Shown here one piece after another: positions 37,801-48,618 of a stretch of 64,000 nucleotides of DNA. The notes beneath the pieces are model-generated. The model was not told the DNA's origin. It made no database searches and saw nothing but the letters and a program-made list of their open reading frames with translations. Numbering within the stretch: position 1 is the stretch's first letter; each line of letters begins with the position of its first letter. Made by a program: the position numbers and the translations under genes. The stretch comes from Trametes villosa (lineage: Eukaryota; Basidiomycota; Agaricomycetes; Polyporales; Polyporaceae): positions 682,001 through 746,000 of the forward strand of contig PUDQ02000033.1 of the NCBI GenBank assembly GCA_002964805.2, read 5' to 3'.

Positions 37801-38676
37801 CCTTCTTGCCGGCATCGTCGAAGAGTTTCAGATTGGCCTGGGCAGGAGCCTCCTTGTGAGCACCCATGCCCATCGGCTGACTAGACCCGGTGGGGGCGGG
37901 GAGGTCGGGTGCGAGCAAGTCGCGAAGCTCCTCGTTGTAGAGCTCGAGGTAGGATATCTTGACGCTATAGTCTGTGGACGTAGCTTCGAGATGCTGGAAG
38001 AGCTTAAACAGCACGCGAGGGATCATCCCCGCTTGGGAGCAAGGGTTGCCCATCGGGGTGGTACCCAAGTCGCCCTGCATGGTATGGCTAGTGTAGAGCG
38101 GCGTCAAGCGGGATCTACACAGTTGATGTATGTTACTTACGTTTTACCCGTCCCGGTCTGACCGTACGCAAACAGCGTGCAGTTGTAACCCAGCAGGACC
38201 TCCTCCAGCATGGGGTGGACAACGTCCTGGTAGATGGAAGCTTGGTCGGCCTCTGGCCCGAAGACCATATCAAATGGGTACGTTCGTGTCGTAGGAAGCG
38301 CTACGACGCCGAAGTTGTTGGTGGGAGCCGAGGTCTCGATGGAGACGTCTTCGCCCCTGGGGCCGTTAATGTTGACGATTATCGGGGAGTTGTCCTGTAT
38401 CTCCCGTTCGGAGCGGCGGCGACATCGAATGACGACCTTGATATTCGTCTCAGCCTCTGCGTGCTGTGCATGCTTCATCTGGGATTCCCGCCCGCTCCTG
38501 GGGACGTTGGAAGGGCCGGCCTCTGAGGCATGGTCGGCGGATGTGGCTATAGTTGAGGTGGACCGCTGAGAAGAGTCGGACTTCGCAAGAACAGAGCGAG
38601 GACGAATCGAGGAGGGCGGTGGCATAGCAGATGCGCCATTCGTCCGTACGCGAGACGGAGGGCGGCGGGAGGCCAT
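34810..38676 (-). CDS. bimC: kinesin-5 (BimC/Cut7/Eg5) spindle motor
   Basis: Homotetrameric plus-end motor that slides antiparallel spindle microtubules. Start [20 protein letters not shown] at the ATG at 38676. The motor domain begins [21 protein letters not shown]-loop [11 protein letters not shown] (near 38145-38185), switch [14 protein letters not shown], switch [17 protein letters not shown] and [16 protein letters not shown] are intact, then [16 protein letters not shown] and [20 protein letters not shown] long coiled coil follows ([19 protein letters not shown] onward). The tail has a BimC box, [11 protein letters not shown]...[10 protein letters not shown] (about 35170-35265), whose Thr is the Cdk1 site in the family. 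It ends RRTVPR. Several short introns, about 1,180 aa. Confidence 0.95.
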
Positions 38677-38858
38677 GGCGGACGGAGGCAAGAGGGAAAG
38701 TGATGGACAATTGCAGTCCGGGCGGGCGAGAAGAGTTGAACCACGCGCGCGTCGCGTCCATCACGTGGCCGTATCGTGGGAGTTCTCTCGATAGGCGCTT
38801 GCGACTTGAGCGCACCTGCGATCGCGCGCCGAGCTCGTCTAGCCCTCGACGAACCACC
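38677..38858. promoter_or_regulatory. shared divergent promoter, kinesin-5 / ELF1
   Basis: Only 182 bp separate the two start codons. It contains a CACGTG palindrome at 38762-38767, a possible bHLH site. Confidence 0.5.
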
Positions 38859-39290
38859 ATGGGCAAGCGCAAAAAGTCTTCCCGCAAGCCAGCTGGCCCG
38901 CGTAGAAAGGATCCCCTTGGTGTGTATGCTTCTTCTCTTCCAATAGCACAGGCGCTGAACCCAACTACAGAGACCAACTTCACATGCCTCTTCTGCCACC
39001 ATGACAAATCTGTGTCTGTTCGCATAGACAGGAAGGAGGGGGTGGCGCAGCTCTTTTGCAAAATTTGCGACCAGCGGTATCAGAGCAAGGCGAACCGTGC
39101 GTATGCTGTTCTCTTCTGAAAAGCCGCCTTACTCATTGCGACTGCAGACCTCACGGAGCCTATTGACATCTACTCGGAGTGGATCGATGCTGCGGACGCC
39201 GCTGAGAGGGAGGCTACGACTACTCGCCGGCCCGTTGCTACCTCCAGTAGACCTGCTCGCGCCCCTTCTGTGGGTAGCGATGACGATTGA
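38859..39290 (+). CDS. ELF1: transcription elongation factor Elf1
   Basis: Small zinc-ribbon factor that rides with RNA polymerase II and helps it through chromatin. Three exons, 38859-38919, 38971-39096 and 39148-39290, give 109 aa. It begins MGKRKKSSRKPAGPRRKDPL (basic N-tail) and continues ETNFTCLFCHHDKSVSVRID and GVAQLFCKICDQRYQSKANH with the four zinc-binding Cys (CLFC, CKIC). LTEPIDIYSEWIDAADAAER follows, then a Thr/Arg/Pro-rich acidic end (VGSDDD). The second exon acceptor was chosen to restore LETNFTC; using the upstream CAG shifts the frame. Length is usual for the family. Confidence 0.95.
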
Positions 39291-39800
39291 AGCACTCGTG
39301 TCCCCAACCTCCCGTAGCCCTCAGCTCTCATAGTGTACGCTCATTCCATCTCCCCCGGACCCTATTCAGCACCTCTTGTATAAACACGCCCCGTGTATTG
39401 TTAATTATATGTTATGGAACCATCATCTTCCTGTCGCAAGCATTTGCGATGCTTGTCATCTTGCTATGGACATGTCCTCGCGGAAGACGCGCCATCTTGG
39501 CTCGATATGGGGCGCTTAGAACGCGTGCGCGTAGCTGGCGCGTGCTTGACAACAGCCGTAAATAGGCTGCACGTACATGTCCGTGTTCTGCTTCAGCTCC
39601 TTGGACTTGTCCTCCGACGACACCAAGGCCTCGAGTCTTGAGTCTTGTCTCCATCTGCTGCTACGCTCCTTCATCTGGTTCCTTCTCCGCATAGAGGGCA
39701 CGCCTCCCCAGTGCGCGTGCCGTACACCTCGGCGATCATCTCCGCAACGCATACCAGCCAATTCCGACTCTCCTTACGCCTTTAGCAACATATACTCAAG
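39291..39800. other. intergenic region ELF1 / kinesin-1
   Basis: 510 bp between tandem + strand genes, holding the ELF1 3' UTR and the kinesin-1 promoter. No supported gene. Confidence 0.5.
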
Positions 39801-42800
39801 ATGTCAACATCTACGAATATCAAGGTCGTCTGTCGGTGAGTGCCTTGGCATAGGCCGTCGGGGATCCGTGTTACTAACCACCGACCGCCTCAATAGGTTT
39901 CGACCACCTAATGCTATCGAGCAGCGGGAAGGCGGAGAGATCGTAGTGGCCTTCGACGAGAACCTGCAAACGGTTCAAGTGCGATCCGCGACTGTTGGCT
40001 CAGGACCGGAGAAGGATGGCTTCACGTTCGACAGGGTGTTCCCGCCTGGCACCAAGCAGCACGAGGTCTTCGACTATGGAGTCAAAGAGTATGTGCTCCT
40101 TCCTTACGTGCAGACTCACCCGCTAACGCCTCTATAGCATCGTTCAAGGTAGGCGATCATTTCTATGAATCTTGCACATCGCTCGTGCTTCCAAGGCTGT
40201 CCGTGTGGACTGCGTAGTCCCGAGCCGCTCAAACCGCTTCCCCGCGTTCATCCGTACTAATCGTATGCCTCCCCAGATGTCCTGGATGGCTACAACGGCA
40301 CCATCTTCGCGTACGGTCAAACCGGTAGTGGCAAGACATTCACCATGATGGTTCGAGAATCCCGTCCGTTCCAAAGTGCTGCGCTCACGCGCGCCACTTT
40401 AGGGCGCCGACATAGATTCCCCCGACCTCAAAGGTCTTATACCCCGTATAACCGAGCAGATCTTCCAGTCGATCGTAGAATCGGATGCCCACCTGGAATA
40501 TCTTGTGAAGGTTTCGTACATGGAAATATACCTCGAGAGGATCCGAGATTTGCTCGCTCGTACGTGCTTCCATATCCGTGCCCGGTGATGTCCCGGGACT
40601 TACATTACCTCGGTTGTAACTTGTATGCGCCTACAGCCCAGAACGATAACCTACAAGTCCACGAGGAGAAGTCCAAGGGCGTCTACGTCAAGAACCTCTC
40701 CGACTACTATGTCAGCAGCGCTCGGGAGGTGTACGAGATCATGCGGCAAGGTGGTGCTGCGCGTGTCGTCTCGTCTACCAGTACGTTATTCGTTTCCGTA
40801 CATGTGCACATACTAAACCCGAGTGCTGCTGCTAGACATGAACGCCGAGAGTTCTCGTTCGCATTCGATCTTCCTCATTACGATCAACCAGCGGAATACG
40901 GAGACGGGCGCACAGAAGACCGGTAACCTTTACCTTGTCGATCTTGCTGGTTCAGAGAAGGTCGGCAAGACTGGTGCATCTGGTCAGACGTTGGAGGAGG
41001 CGAAGAAGATCAACAAGTCCTTGTCAGCACTGGGCATGGTCATCAACGCCCTCACGGACAGCAAGGTAATGCCCTGCGCATGCTCTAACGACTGTGTCGT
41101 ATTGACCCAAGTGCACGCGATCAGGCGAAGCACGTTCCATACCGTGACTCGAAGCTCACCCGTATCCTTCAAGAGTCACTCGGTGGTAACTCGCGGACGA
41201 CGCTTATCATCAACTGTTCTCCCTCGTCGTACAACGAAGCCGAGACCCTCTCTACTTTACGTTTCGGTATCCGTGCTAAGTCGATCAAGAACACCGCGCG
41301 CGTCAACGCGGAGCTCTCCCCTCTCGAGCTCAAGGCTCTCCTGTCGAAGGCGAACGCCGCGAACTCCTCGTACCAGAAGTACATCGCCGCCCTCGAGGCG
41401 GAGCTGGCCATCTGGCGCTCGGGCGGTCACGTCGAGCAGGCCGACTGGGCAGCTCCCGGCAAGGCCGGTGCGCCTGCGCCCGCCGCGCCCAAGAAGGCAC
41501 CTGCTTCCCCCACACCTTCAGCGACCCGCAGCCAGACCCCCGTCAACCCCCTTCTCGCGGATCTCCGCAGCGACTTGGACAGCCGGCCACAGACACCTAC
41601 TGTCGTCGGTCTGGACAAGGACGAGCGCGAGGAGTTCCTCAAGCGCGAGAACGAGCTCAGCGACTTGCTCGGGGAGAGGGAGTCCGCGCTCAAGGCGGCG
41701 GAGAAGCTCGTGTCCGAGCTTAAGGAGGAGCTGACCTTCCTCAAGGAGCAGGAGTCGTCGCTGTCCACCGAGAACAAGTCGATGTCGAGCCAGCTCAACG
41801 AGCTGCGCTTGCAGGTCGAGAGGCTCAACTACGACAACAAGGAGACCCTGATCACGGTCGACATCCTCAAGGAGCAGAACCAGGACGCGTCGGGGGAGCT
41901 CGAGGAGCTCAAGAGGACGATCGCCGACCTCAAGGCCGCGCAGAAGGACGCGTCCGCGGAGGACAAGGAGAAGCGCAAGCAGGAGAAGATGGCGCTGATG
42001 ATGGCGAAGTTCGATGCCGTACGTCCCGCCCGCCCCGCTCGGACTCTAGGCACTGATTGGCTTCTGGGTATAGCAAGGGACCTTCTCCGAGAAGGACGAC
42101 CAGCTCAGGCAGATTCTCGCGAAGCTCGAGGCCATCGACTCCGACGCCGCCGTCTCCACGCTCTCGCACGAGGACATCGTGTCCCTCCGCCGCCGCATCG
42201 CGGACTCGCAGGCGCTCATTCGCGAGACTGTCGACCGCCTCAGGCAGGTGCAGGAGGAGAATGAGATGCACCAGCGCCGTCGCGACGAGCTCGAGTCCCG
42301 TATCTCCGGCCTCGAGATCGAGTACGAGGAGCTCCTCGGTTCGTTGTATTATCCCCATGCCGTCAGTGTGGCCGCTGACATAGTATTGTTCGCTTCCACA
42401 GAGAAGACTATCCACGACGAGGAGGTCAGCAACGTGGACATCGTGGAGTCTATGTCCGAGCTCAAGGTAGGTTTGATCGGGCTCTCGCCCCACTGAATTG
42501 ACCGCGAGCTAATGTGATGCAGAACAAACTTGAGGCCCAGTACGCCGCCAAGCGCGACGCCCACACGGGCGAGGTACAGGACCTCAAGCAGCAGCTCGAG
42601 ATCAAGGGCAACGAGATTCGTGCACTCAACGCCACGATCGACAGCCTCAAGAGCGTCAACGAGGAGCTCAAGGTATGGAAGTCCCCTCATGTGCTCATCG
42701 GGGAGACGCTCACTCAAGCAAATTTCAGCGGGCATTCGCCGTCACTTCGGCAGGGATCGAGGGCGGCAAGAACCTCGCGGAGAGCGCGCAGGACCTCGAG

Positions 42801-43742
42801 CGCACCCGCAAGGCGATTAGCGTGCAGCTTGCCGAGTTCGACGGTGTGAAGAAGTCTCTCATGCGTGACCTGCAGAACCGCTGTGAGAAGGTCGGTTGCC
42901 CTCCGCTGATTGCGTGTGTTGGTCATGATCCTCATTGCGCCCGTGCAGGTTGTCGAGCTCGAGATCCAGCTTGACGAGATCAAGGAGCAGTACAACAACG
43001 TCATCCGCAACTCGAACAGCAAGGCCCAGCAGAAGAAGATGGCCTTCCTCGAGCGCAACCTCGAGCAGCTCACCGTCGTGCAGAAGCAGGTACGCTGGGG
43101 CTTTCCAGGGTCCCGCTAGCCGCTGTAGCTCATAGCGTGACGTGCAAATTTTTTAGCTCGTAGACCAGAACTCTGCCCTGAAGAAGGAGGCCGGCATCGC
43201 GGAGCGGAAGCTCCTGGCGCGCAACGAGCGGATACAGAACCTCGAGGCGCTCCTGCAGGAGGCCGACCGCCGCCTGGTGGTGCAGAACCAGAAGTTCGAG
43301 GTGCAGCTCCAGGCGGTGAAGGAGCGGCTCGACCAGGCGCGCGGTAAGGACCTTAATTGTGCCCTACCGCACTGTCGGGCTGAAATTTGTCTCCGTTTCA
43401 GCGCAAAAGGCCGCTTCGTCCTCGCCGTTAAGCTTTGGCCGGATTGCCAAGCCGCTCCGCGGAGGCGGGGGAAATGCCGCCGCTATCACGAGCACCGGGC
43501 CGTCCCCGACCGCGAGCAGCGCGAACCCTTTGGCGAGATTGCAGAACGAGGACTCCGGGTGCGTCTTTGACCGGTTGCGTTTGAATGCGTGCTGCTTGCT
43601 CACCCTCGGCTCTGCGTGCTTTGTGACGACAGAACCGGTGCGTATCTGTCTTCGGTGGCCAACGCCATTGTGCATGGATCAGACGCTAACGGCTGTGTTT
43701 ATAGCGAAGCGGCAATCGTGGTTCAACTTCAACTCGCGATAG
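39801..43742 (+). CDS. conventional kinesin-1 heavy chain (fungal NKin type)
   Basis: Plus-end transport motor for vesicles and organelles along hyphae. Exon 1 is 35 nt (39801-39835, [11 protein letters not shown]); exon 2 from 39897 gives [20 protein letters not shown]. Motor motifs: [21 protein letters not shown]-loop [16 protein letters not shown], switch [15 protein letters not shown], switch [36 protein letters not shown] and [20 protein letters not shown]. The neck and stalk are coiled coil ([37 protein letters not shown]). A conserved-looking globular/IAK-proximal tail reads [20 protein letters not shown]. The end [11 protein letters not shown] is a fungal kinesin-1 style terminus. More than a dozen introns, about 1,000 aa. 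Confidence 0.95.
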
Positions 43743-44982
43743 GCTTTTACTCGTCTCCCTTGCTCTCGTCATGCTTAGCCGTACGGCCCGTAGCGCACTG
43801 GTTGTATGTTACGCATCTACTCGATTATTTTCACCCGGTAATACACAACGGAATCGCAGATCGCCCATCGGGGCGTGCACACGCAATGAATGGCAATGGG
43901 GGACCCGAGAGAGGGGAAGCGGGCGAAAATTGCTGGCCTGGGCTGCCGTCGCGAGCGAACCGATGACGCGGAGGCACGACTGCGCGCGCTGCCGGTGTCA
44001 CGGCGAAGGTGATGATGCCTCCGCGAAGCCGACGACGAGGAAGCGGCGGTGCAGGAAGCGGCGGAGCAGGACGGAGCTCGATCAGCGCTGGACTCACGCG
44101 GACCTACAGTCGGCCACAAGAGTTTCAGCGGGCGCGGCGACAGCTGGGGGGATCTGCTCGCGGCTGGCGGTTGAATGAAATCGTTCGAGCGCAGACGGCG
44201 GCGCTGCGGGGGCGGACGGCGGACGCGGCGCAGAGGGGACGCGAGGGAGCGTGGGATGCGCGCGCACCTCCGTCAGGGTCGGGAGGCGCCCATTGATGGA
44301 GGCAAATCGGGAACGGCGCTGGGGCCCGGAAAGGCAACTCGCCTGGCGGGTTCTGTTAGGTAAGCGGCTGGATGAGGCAGGCGAGGTTGTTCGGCAGGGA
44401 TGCTGGGCGGGCGGACTGTTGCGGGGAGCGTTACACGTGTCAAGTCCCCCGACGACCCAGTAACCGTGCGGCCGTGCCGCGGGTTTCACCAGAATCATTT
44501 TCCACCATGTCAACACAATTATTTAGCCCATTTTTACCCATTTTCGACGCGACCGTCCGTCGTGCTCGCGGTGCCCCTCACCTCCCCTCCACGAGGTTAG
44601 CGTGCTGCCAACCTCCCCAGGTCCCTCCCCGTCCTCCTCAGTTCGAGGGTCAGATATTCGCGTCTACCGTACTGGTGAGTCTCCGCGCCCTCTCGTTCCT
44701 GGCCGTGACGTCTTCCCTTCGATCGCGCGCGCGCGTTCGGACGCGTCTCCTTCCTTTCTTCGCTCTGCACGCGTGCCCGTGCGGCCTGCACCACCCTCCC
44801 TCCTTGTCCTCTCTCCCGGCTCCGGCCTCTGTCGCTCTTTGCTCACGTTTCCTTCAGCTTTATAACAAACGCGTTTCCCGTTTCGAATAGAGCGTCGTAT
44901 ATTGTAGCTTTTCGTAGGTGAGTCACCGCCTCGCTTACCGCGCTCCCATATAAACCCACCCGCCCCAAGACTTCGACCTCAT
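43743..44982. other. long intergenic region kinesin-1 / PUF gene
   Basis: About 1.24 kb. The left half is purine-rich with GCGGCGG/GGAGCAGG-type simple sequence (43970-44280); the right half is pyrimidine-rich (44570-44860). A TATAAA lies at 44949-44954. No frame in it has a recognisable family feature. Confidence 0.5.
44949..44954 (+). promoter_or_regulatory. TATA-like element upstream of PUF gene
   Basis: TATAAA 29 nt before the proposed ATG at 44983. If it works as a TATA box, the transcript start would fall near or past the ATG. So either it is fortuitous or the true start lies downstream. Confidence 0.3.
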
Positions 44983-47973
44983 ATGTCGACCACTAATCAC
45001 GAAACTACCCGCAAACCATCTGGCTCGTCTTCGCACTCCCGTGGTCACTCCCCAACAAGCTCACCTAACCCCGTCCGTCCCATTCCCACCGTGTCTCGTG
45101 CCAGCCGTTCACACCTCTCGCAGATTCACTCTCACCGCAAGGGCCCCGCAAACATGCTCGGTGTCGCTATGGCCCCCTCGAACGGATTGAAGACTCTGAA
45201 CTCTGGATGGCAGGTGCGCAACCGCTACTTTGCTATATATGGTCGTTCGTGCGCTAATACGCTGTTAGGTGTGGGGAGGCGTGAACTCCTCGAGGCACCC
45301 CTCCAATTCCTCTGCGGCGAGCGCACAAGACAGCTTCGCGTCACATGCGGATGCCCACTACCGTTCAAACGCGAACGATGGCTGGGGCCCGAGATCCGTG
45401 AGCGGCGCGTGGGACGAGGCCGCAGACGCCCAGCAGAAAGAATTGGCGAACTTGGTGCGTCTAACACCCCCGGTCATGATGGTGGAAGCTAGCCGCTCAT
45501 ATTGCATCGCCTTCGCTGCAGGTGAGGCAAAGGCAGGTCTCGGCTGGCGGTCTCCCTGCGCCAGCAGGAGGGATGTCCAAGCAAGGCCAGATCTCGCCTC
45601 AGCGATACAACGCTGTCCTTGGTGAGTACTTGACCATCATGTCTGTTTGTGGGTGCTGATACTGGCCGCCACACAGGACAACAGCACATGGCCAACTCCA
45701 GCCCAGTAGCAGGTTATGACTCCCTGCAGTCCACTTCGTCGATGGTGGACAACGAGTTGACGGTCGCGTTGCGCGGCATGGCGGTGGAAGACGAGTACAA
45801 CGTCTCGCCGCAGAACGGGCCGTACCGCCAGGGTTCCCAACCGTCGAGCGCGGCTCCTCCATCAGGACTTCCCGGGATGCGTGGCCCTCAGCAACCCCTC
45901 CGAGGCCCCTACGGCGGATATGCGCAGACCGAATACGCGGCCTACTACACCGGGCCTTCGTATGCGTATGATGCGTACCGGGCAGGACCGGACCCGTCGC
46001 TGTACGCCGCCTCGCCCGCGCTCGCTCCTGCGACTGCTGCCCCGAATGTACGTCCCGAGCTTGGACCCAAGCATTTTGGCATAGCTGACTCCTCTCCAGC
46101 AGTTCTATGATTACGCTGGCAGCTCGCGTGCACTCGGCTCCCCATACTTTTACCCAACACAAGCGATAGTCTACCATGGCCCCCCTTCTCACTCACCTAT
46201 GCTCACTCCTCATCCACTCGCCGCTATGCCCGATAAGCGGCAAGAACAGGTGCGTAGTGGATGGTCTCGTCACAGGGTAGGTACCATGATGCTCACCGTG
46301 GATGTTGCCAACAGAGTATGCTCTATGCTAGCCTTCGTACGTCTCCCCTGCAACATTCACAACCCTACGGCGGGCCTGTCGACTACAGTCCACCGCTCCA
46401 CCCCGGGCAACGTGGTGGGCCTTTCCCCCAGGGCAACGGCCAGGGAGGGCACGGCGGACGTCATGGGCGGCGCGGCGGGGACGGCACGATGAGGAGTGCC
46501 CAGCTGGACGAGTTCCGAGCGAACAAGTCCCGGAAGTGGGAGCTCAGGGTAAGTTGCGGCTGGCACAACCTTATCGTCCGTGGCTTCCGCGTGCTGATGT
46601 CGATGACCCTCTAGGACATCTTTGGGTATATTGTAGAGTTCAGCGGGGATCAACACGGGTCGCGCTTCATCCAGCAAAAGCTCGAGTCGGCCACGAGCGA
46701 GGAGATGGAGATTATCTTCGACGAGATCGTTCCGCAGTACGCCATCCAGCTGATGCAGGACGTCTTTGGCAATTACGTGCGTCTCCTACCGTATGCCGGA
46801 CGCCCGCCGCGTGCTAACGGATGCAATCATTACACAGGTCGTGCAGAAGATGTTCGAGTACGGTACCTCAGCCCAGAAGGCCCGTCTCGTCGCGACTATG
46901 GAGGGGCAGATCGTCGGCCTCTCCTTGCAGATGTACGGCTGCAGAGTTGTGCAGAAGGTGCGACGAGCTGTCCTGTCGGACAGGAGGTCTTTCGGCTGAC
47001 TTGAACCGTAAACAGGCCATCGAGCACATTCTTCCCGAGCAGCAGGCGTTGTTCGTGCAGGAGCTTGGCCCGAACGTCCTCCGGTGTGTGAAGGATGCCA
47101 ACGGCAACCATGTACGTCTTCTGGCACAAACTAGCGCCGGTTGCGATCTAACTGTCTGCTACAGGTCATCCAGAAGCTGATCGAGCACGTCGCGCCGGAG
47201 CGGCTCGCCTTCGTGAGCGCGTTCCGCGGCAGCGTCTACGACCTCTCGACACACCCGTACGGTTGCCGCGTGCTCCAGCGCTGCTTCGAGTACATGCCCG
47301 AGGATCAAACACGGCCGCTCCTCGAGGAGCTGCACAAGTACGTGCCGAACCTCATGGTCGACCAGTTCGGGGTACGTTTCACTGGACTTGGATGGCATCC
47401 CCTGTAGCTAACGCTCTTCGCCAGAACTACGTCGTGCAGTTCGTGCTCGAGCACGGCCGCCCGCAGGATCGCGCGATGATCATCTCCAAGCTCACGGGCC
47501 AGATGTACAACATGGCGAAGCACAAGTTCGCGTCGAATGTGTGCGAGAAGGCCCTGGTCACCGCGGACCCTGAGAGCCGTCGTCAGTTGATCGACGAGAT
47601 CATGACGCCCAAGCAGGACGGCCTGAGCCCGATCATGGGTCTCATGAAGGACTCCTTCGGCAGTACGTTTTCCCACCTACGTGTCCAGTTATGTCGTTGA
47701 CCACATTATCCGCAGATTACGTCCTCCAGCGCGCTCTGACCGTGGCGGACGCGGACCAGAAGGAGCAGCTGATTAGCAAGGTGCGCCCGCACTTGGTCAA
47801 CATGCGGCGGTACTCTAGTGCCTACAGCAAGCACCTCTCGGCCAGTACGTGTACTTCGACATGCTGTGACGATTAGTTTGGCTAACGGACATTGTCTAGT
47901 CGAAAGGCTGATCGAGAAGTGCTCGTCTTCCGACGGCGCTAACGCCGAGGGCGCGACTGAGTCGTCGTCTTAG
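44983..47973 (+). CDS. PUF3: Pumilio/Puf3-type RNA-binding protein
   Basis: Binds UGUA-containing 3' UTR elements and represses or localises mRNA. The N-terminal half is Ser/Pro/Tyr-rich and disordered, starting [20 protein letters not shown]. Eight PUF repeats begin at [20 protein letters not shown] (about 46493). The RNA-contact triplets read in order: GSRFIQQ (R1), NYVVQ (R2), CRVVQ (R3), NHVIQ (R4), CRVLQ (R5), NYVVQ (R6), SNVCE (R7), NYVLQ (R8). By the known PUF code this predicts U-G-U-A-U-A-U-A, the classical Puf3/Pumilio target. The C-terminal cap is [20 protein letters not shown], ending EGATESSS. About a dozen short introns interrupt the repeats. Start chosen at 44983. Confidence 0.93.
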
Positions 47974-48618
47974 GACTGCATTTCTTCCCCCTCATATCCT
48001 AATACTGCCCTCGTCGCTCATCTCTTGCATCTCATTGATCATCTGTTTCTCGCTTGCATCTTCGCATCCCCCTATCGTACTCGCATCTTGTCTACATCGC
48101 ATATCTCCCTCTCGACGCTGCACCTCGCTCTCCACACATACGTATAATACTCCACTCTTTTACCTGTCGCATATTGTTGCTTGGACCCTGTTCATATCAT
48201 GGATTTAGTCGATACCATACCTTGCATACCGTTTAGTACCCACCACCGGAGCTCGCACTCTACCGATCGTTTTTACATTGCCCTCATTCCACTAGTCACC
48301 GCGCACACACGCCGGCATCTCTCGACATATAGCTGATATAATCTGCAATACATACTCTGCTGACGACGAATTGTGGGCCCGTTCCGAGACCGTGCGCTGC
48401 CTAGAACGCGCGAACGCCAGGCTGAGTGCGTCGACGCCGGAGCGCGCGCGTGTACGCGTCGCCATTTCGTACGCCCGTATACGTGGTCGCGCAAACTCGG
48501 CCAAATACGTCTCCAAGCCTCTGCCCCTCCGTCACCGCGAGCCTCCACGGCCGCACCTGCTTTTCTCACCCCTCGTCCTCGTCTTCCACGGCACTGACTG
48601 GCTGGGCCACCTTGCACG
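47974..48618. other. intergenic region PUF gene / SEC16
   Basis: 645 bp between tandem genes. The first ~250 bp are C/T-rich with CATAT and CATCTC repeats (PUF 3' UTR); the rest leads into SEC16. No gene seen. Confidence 0.5.

Noticed and set aside
43771..44863. several short frames upstream of the PUF gene
   Set aside because: Simple-sequence GCGG and pyrimidine tracts; no recognisable protein feature and mutually overlapping.
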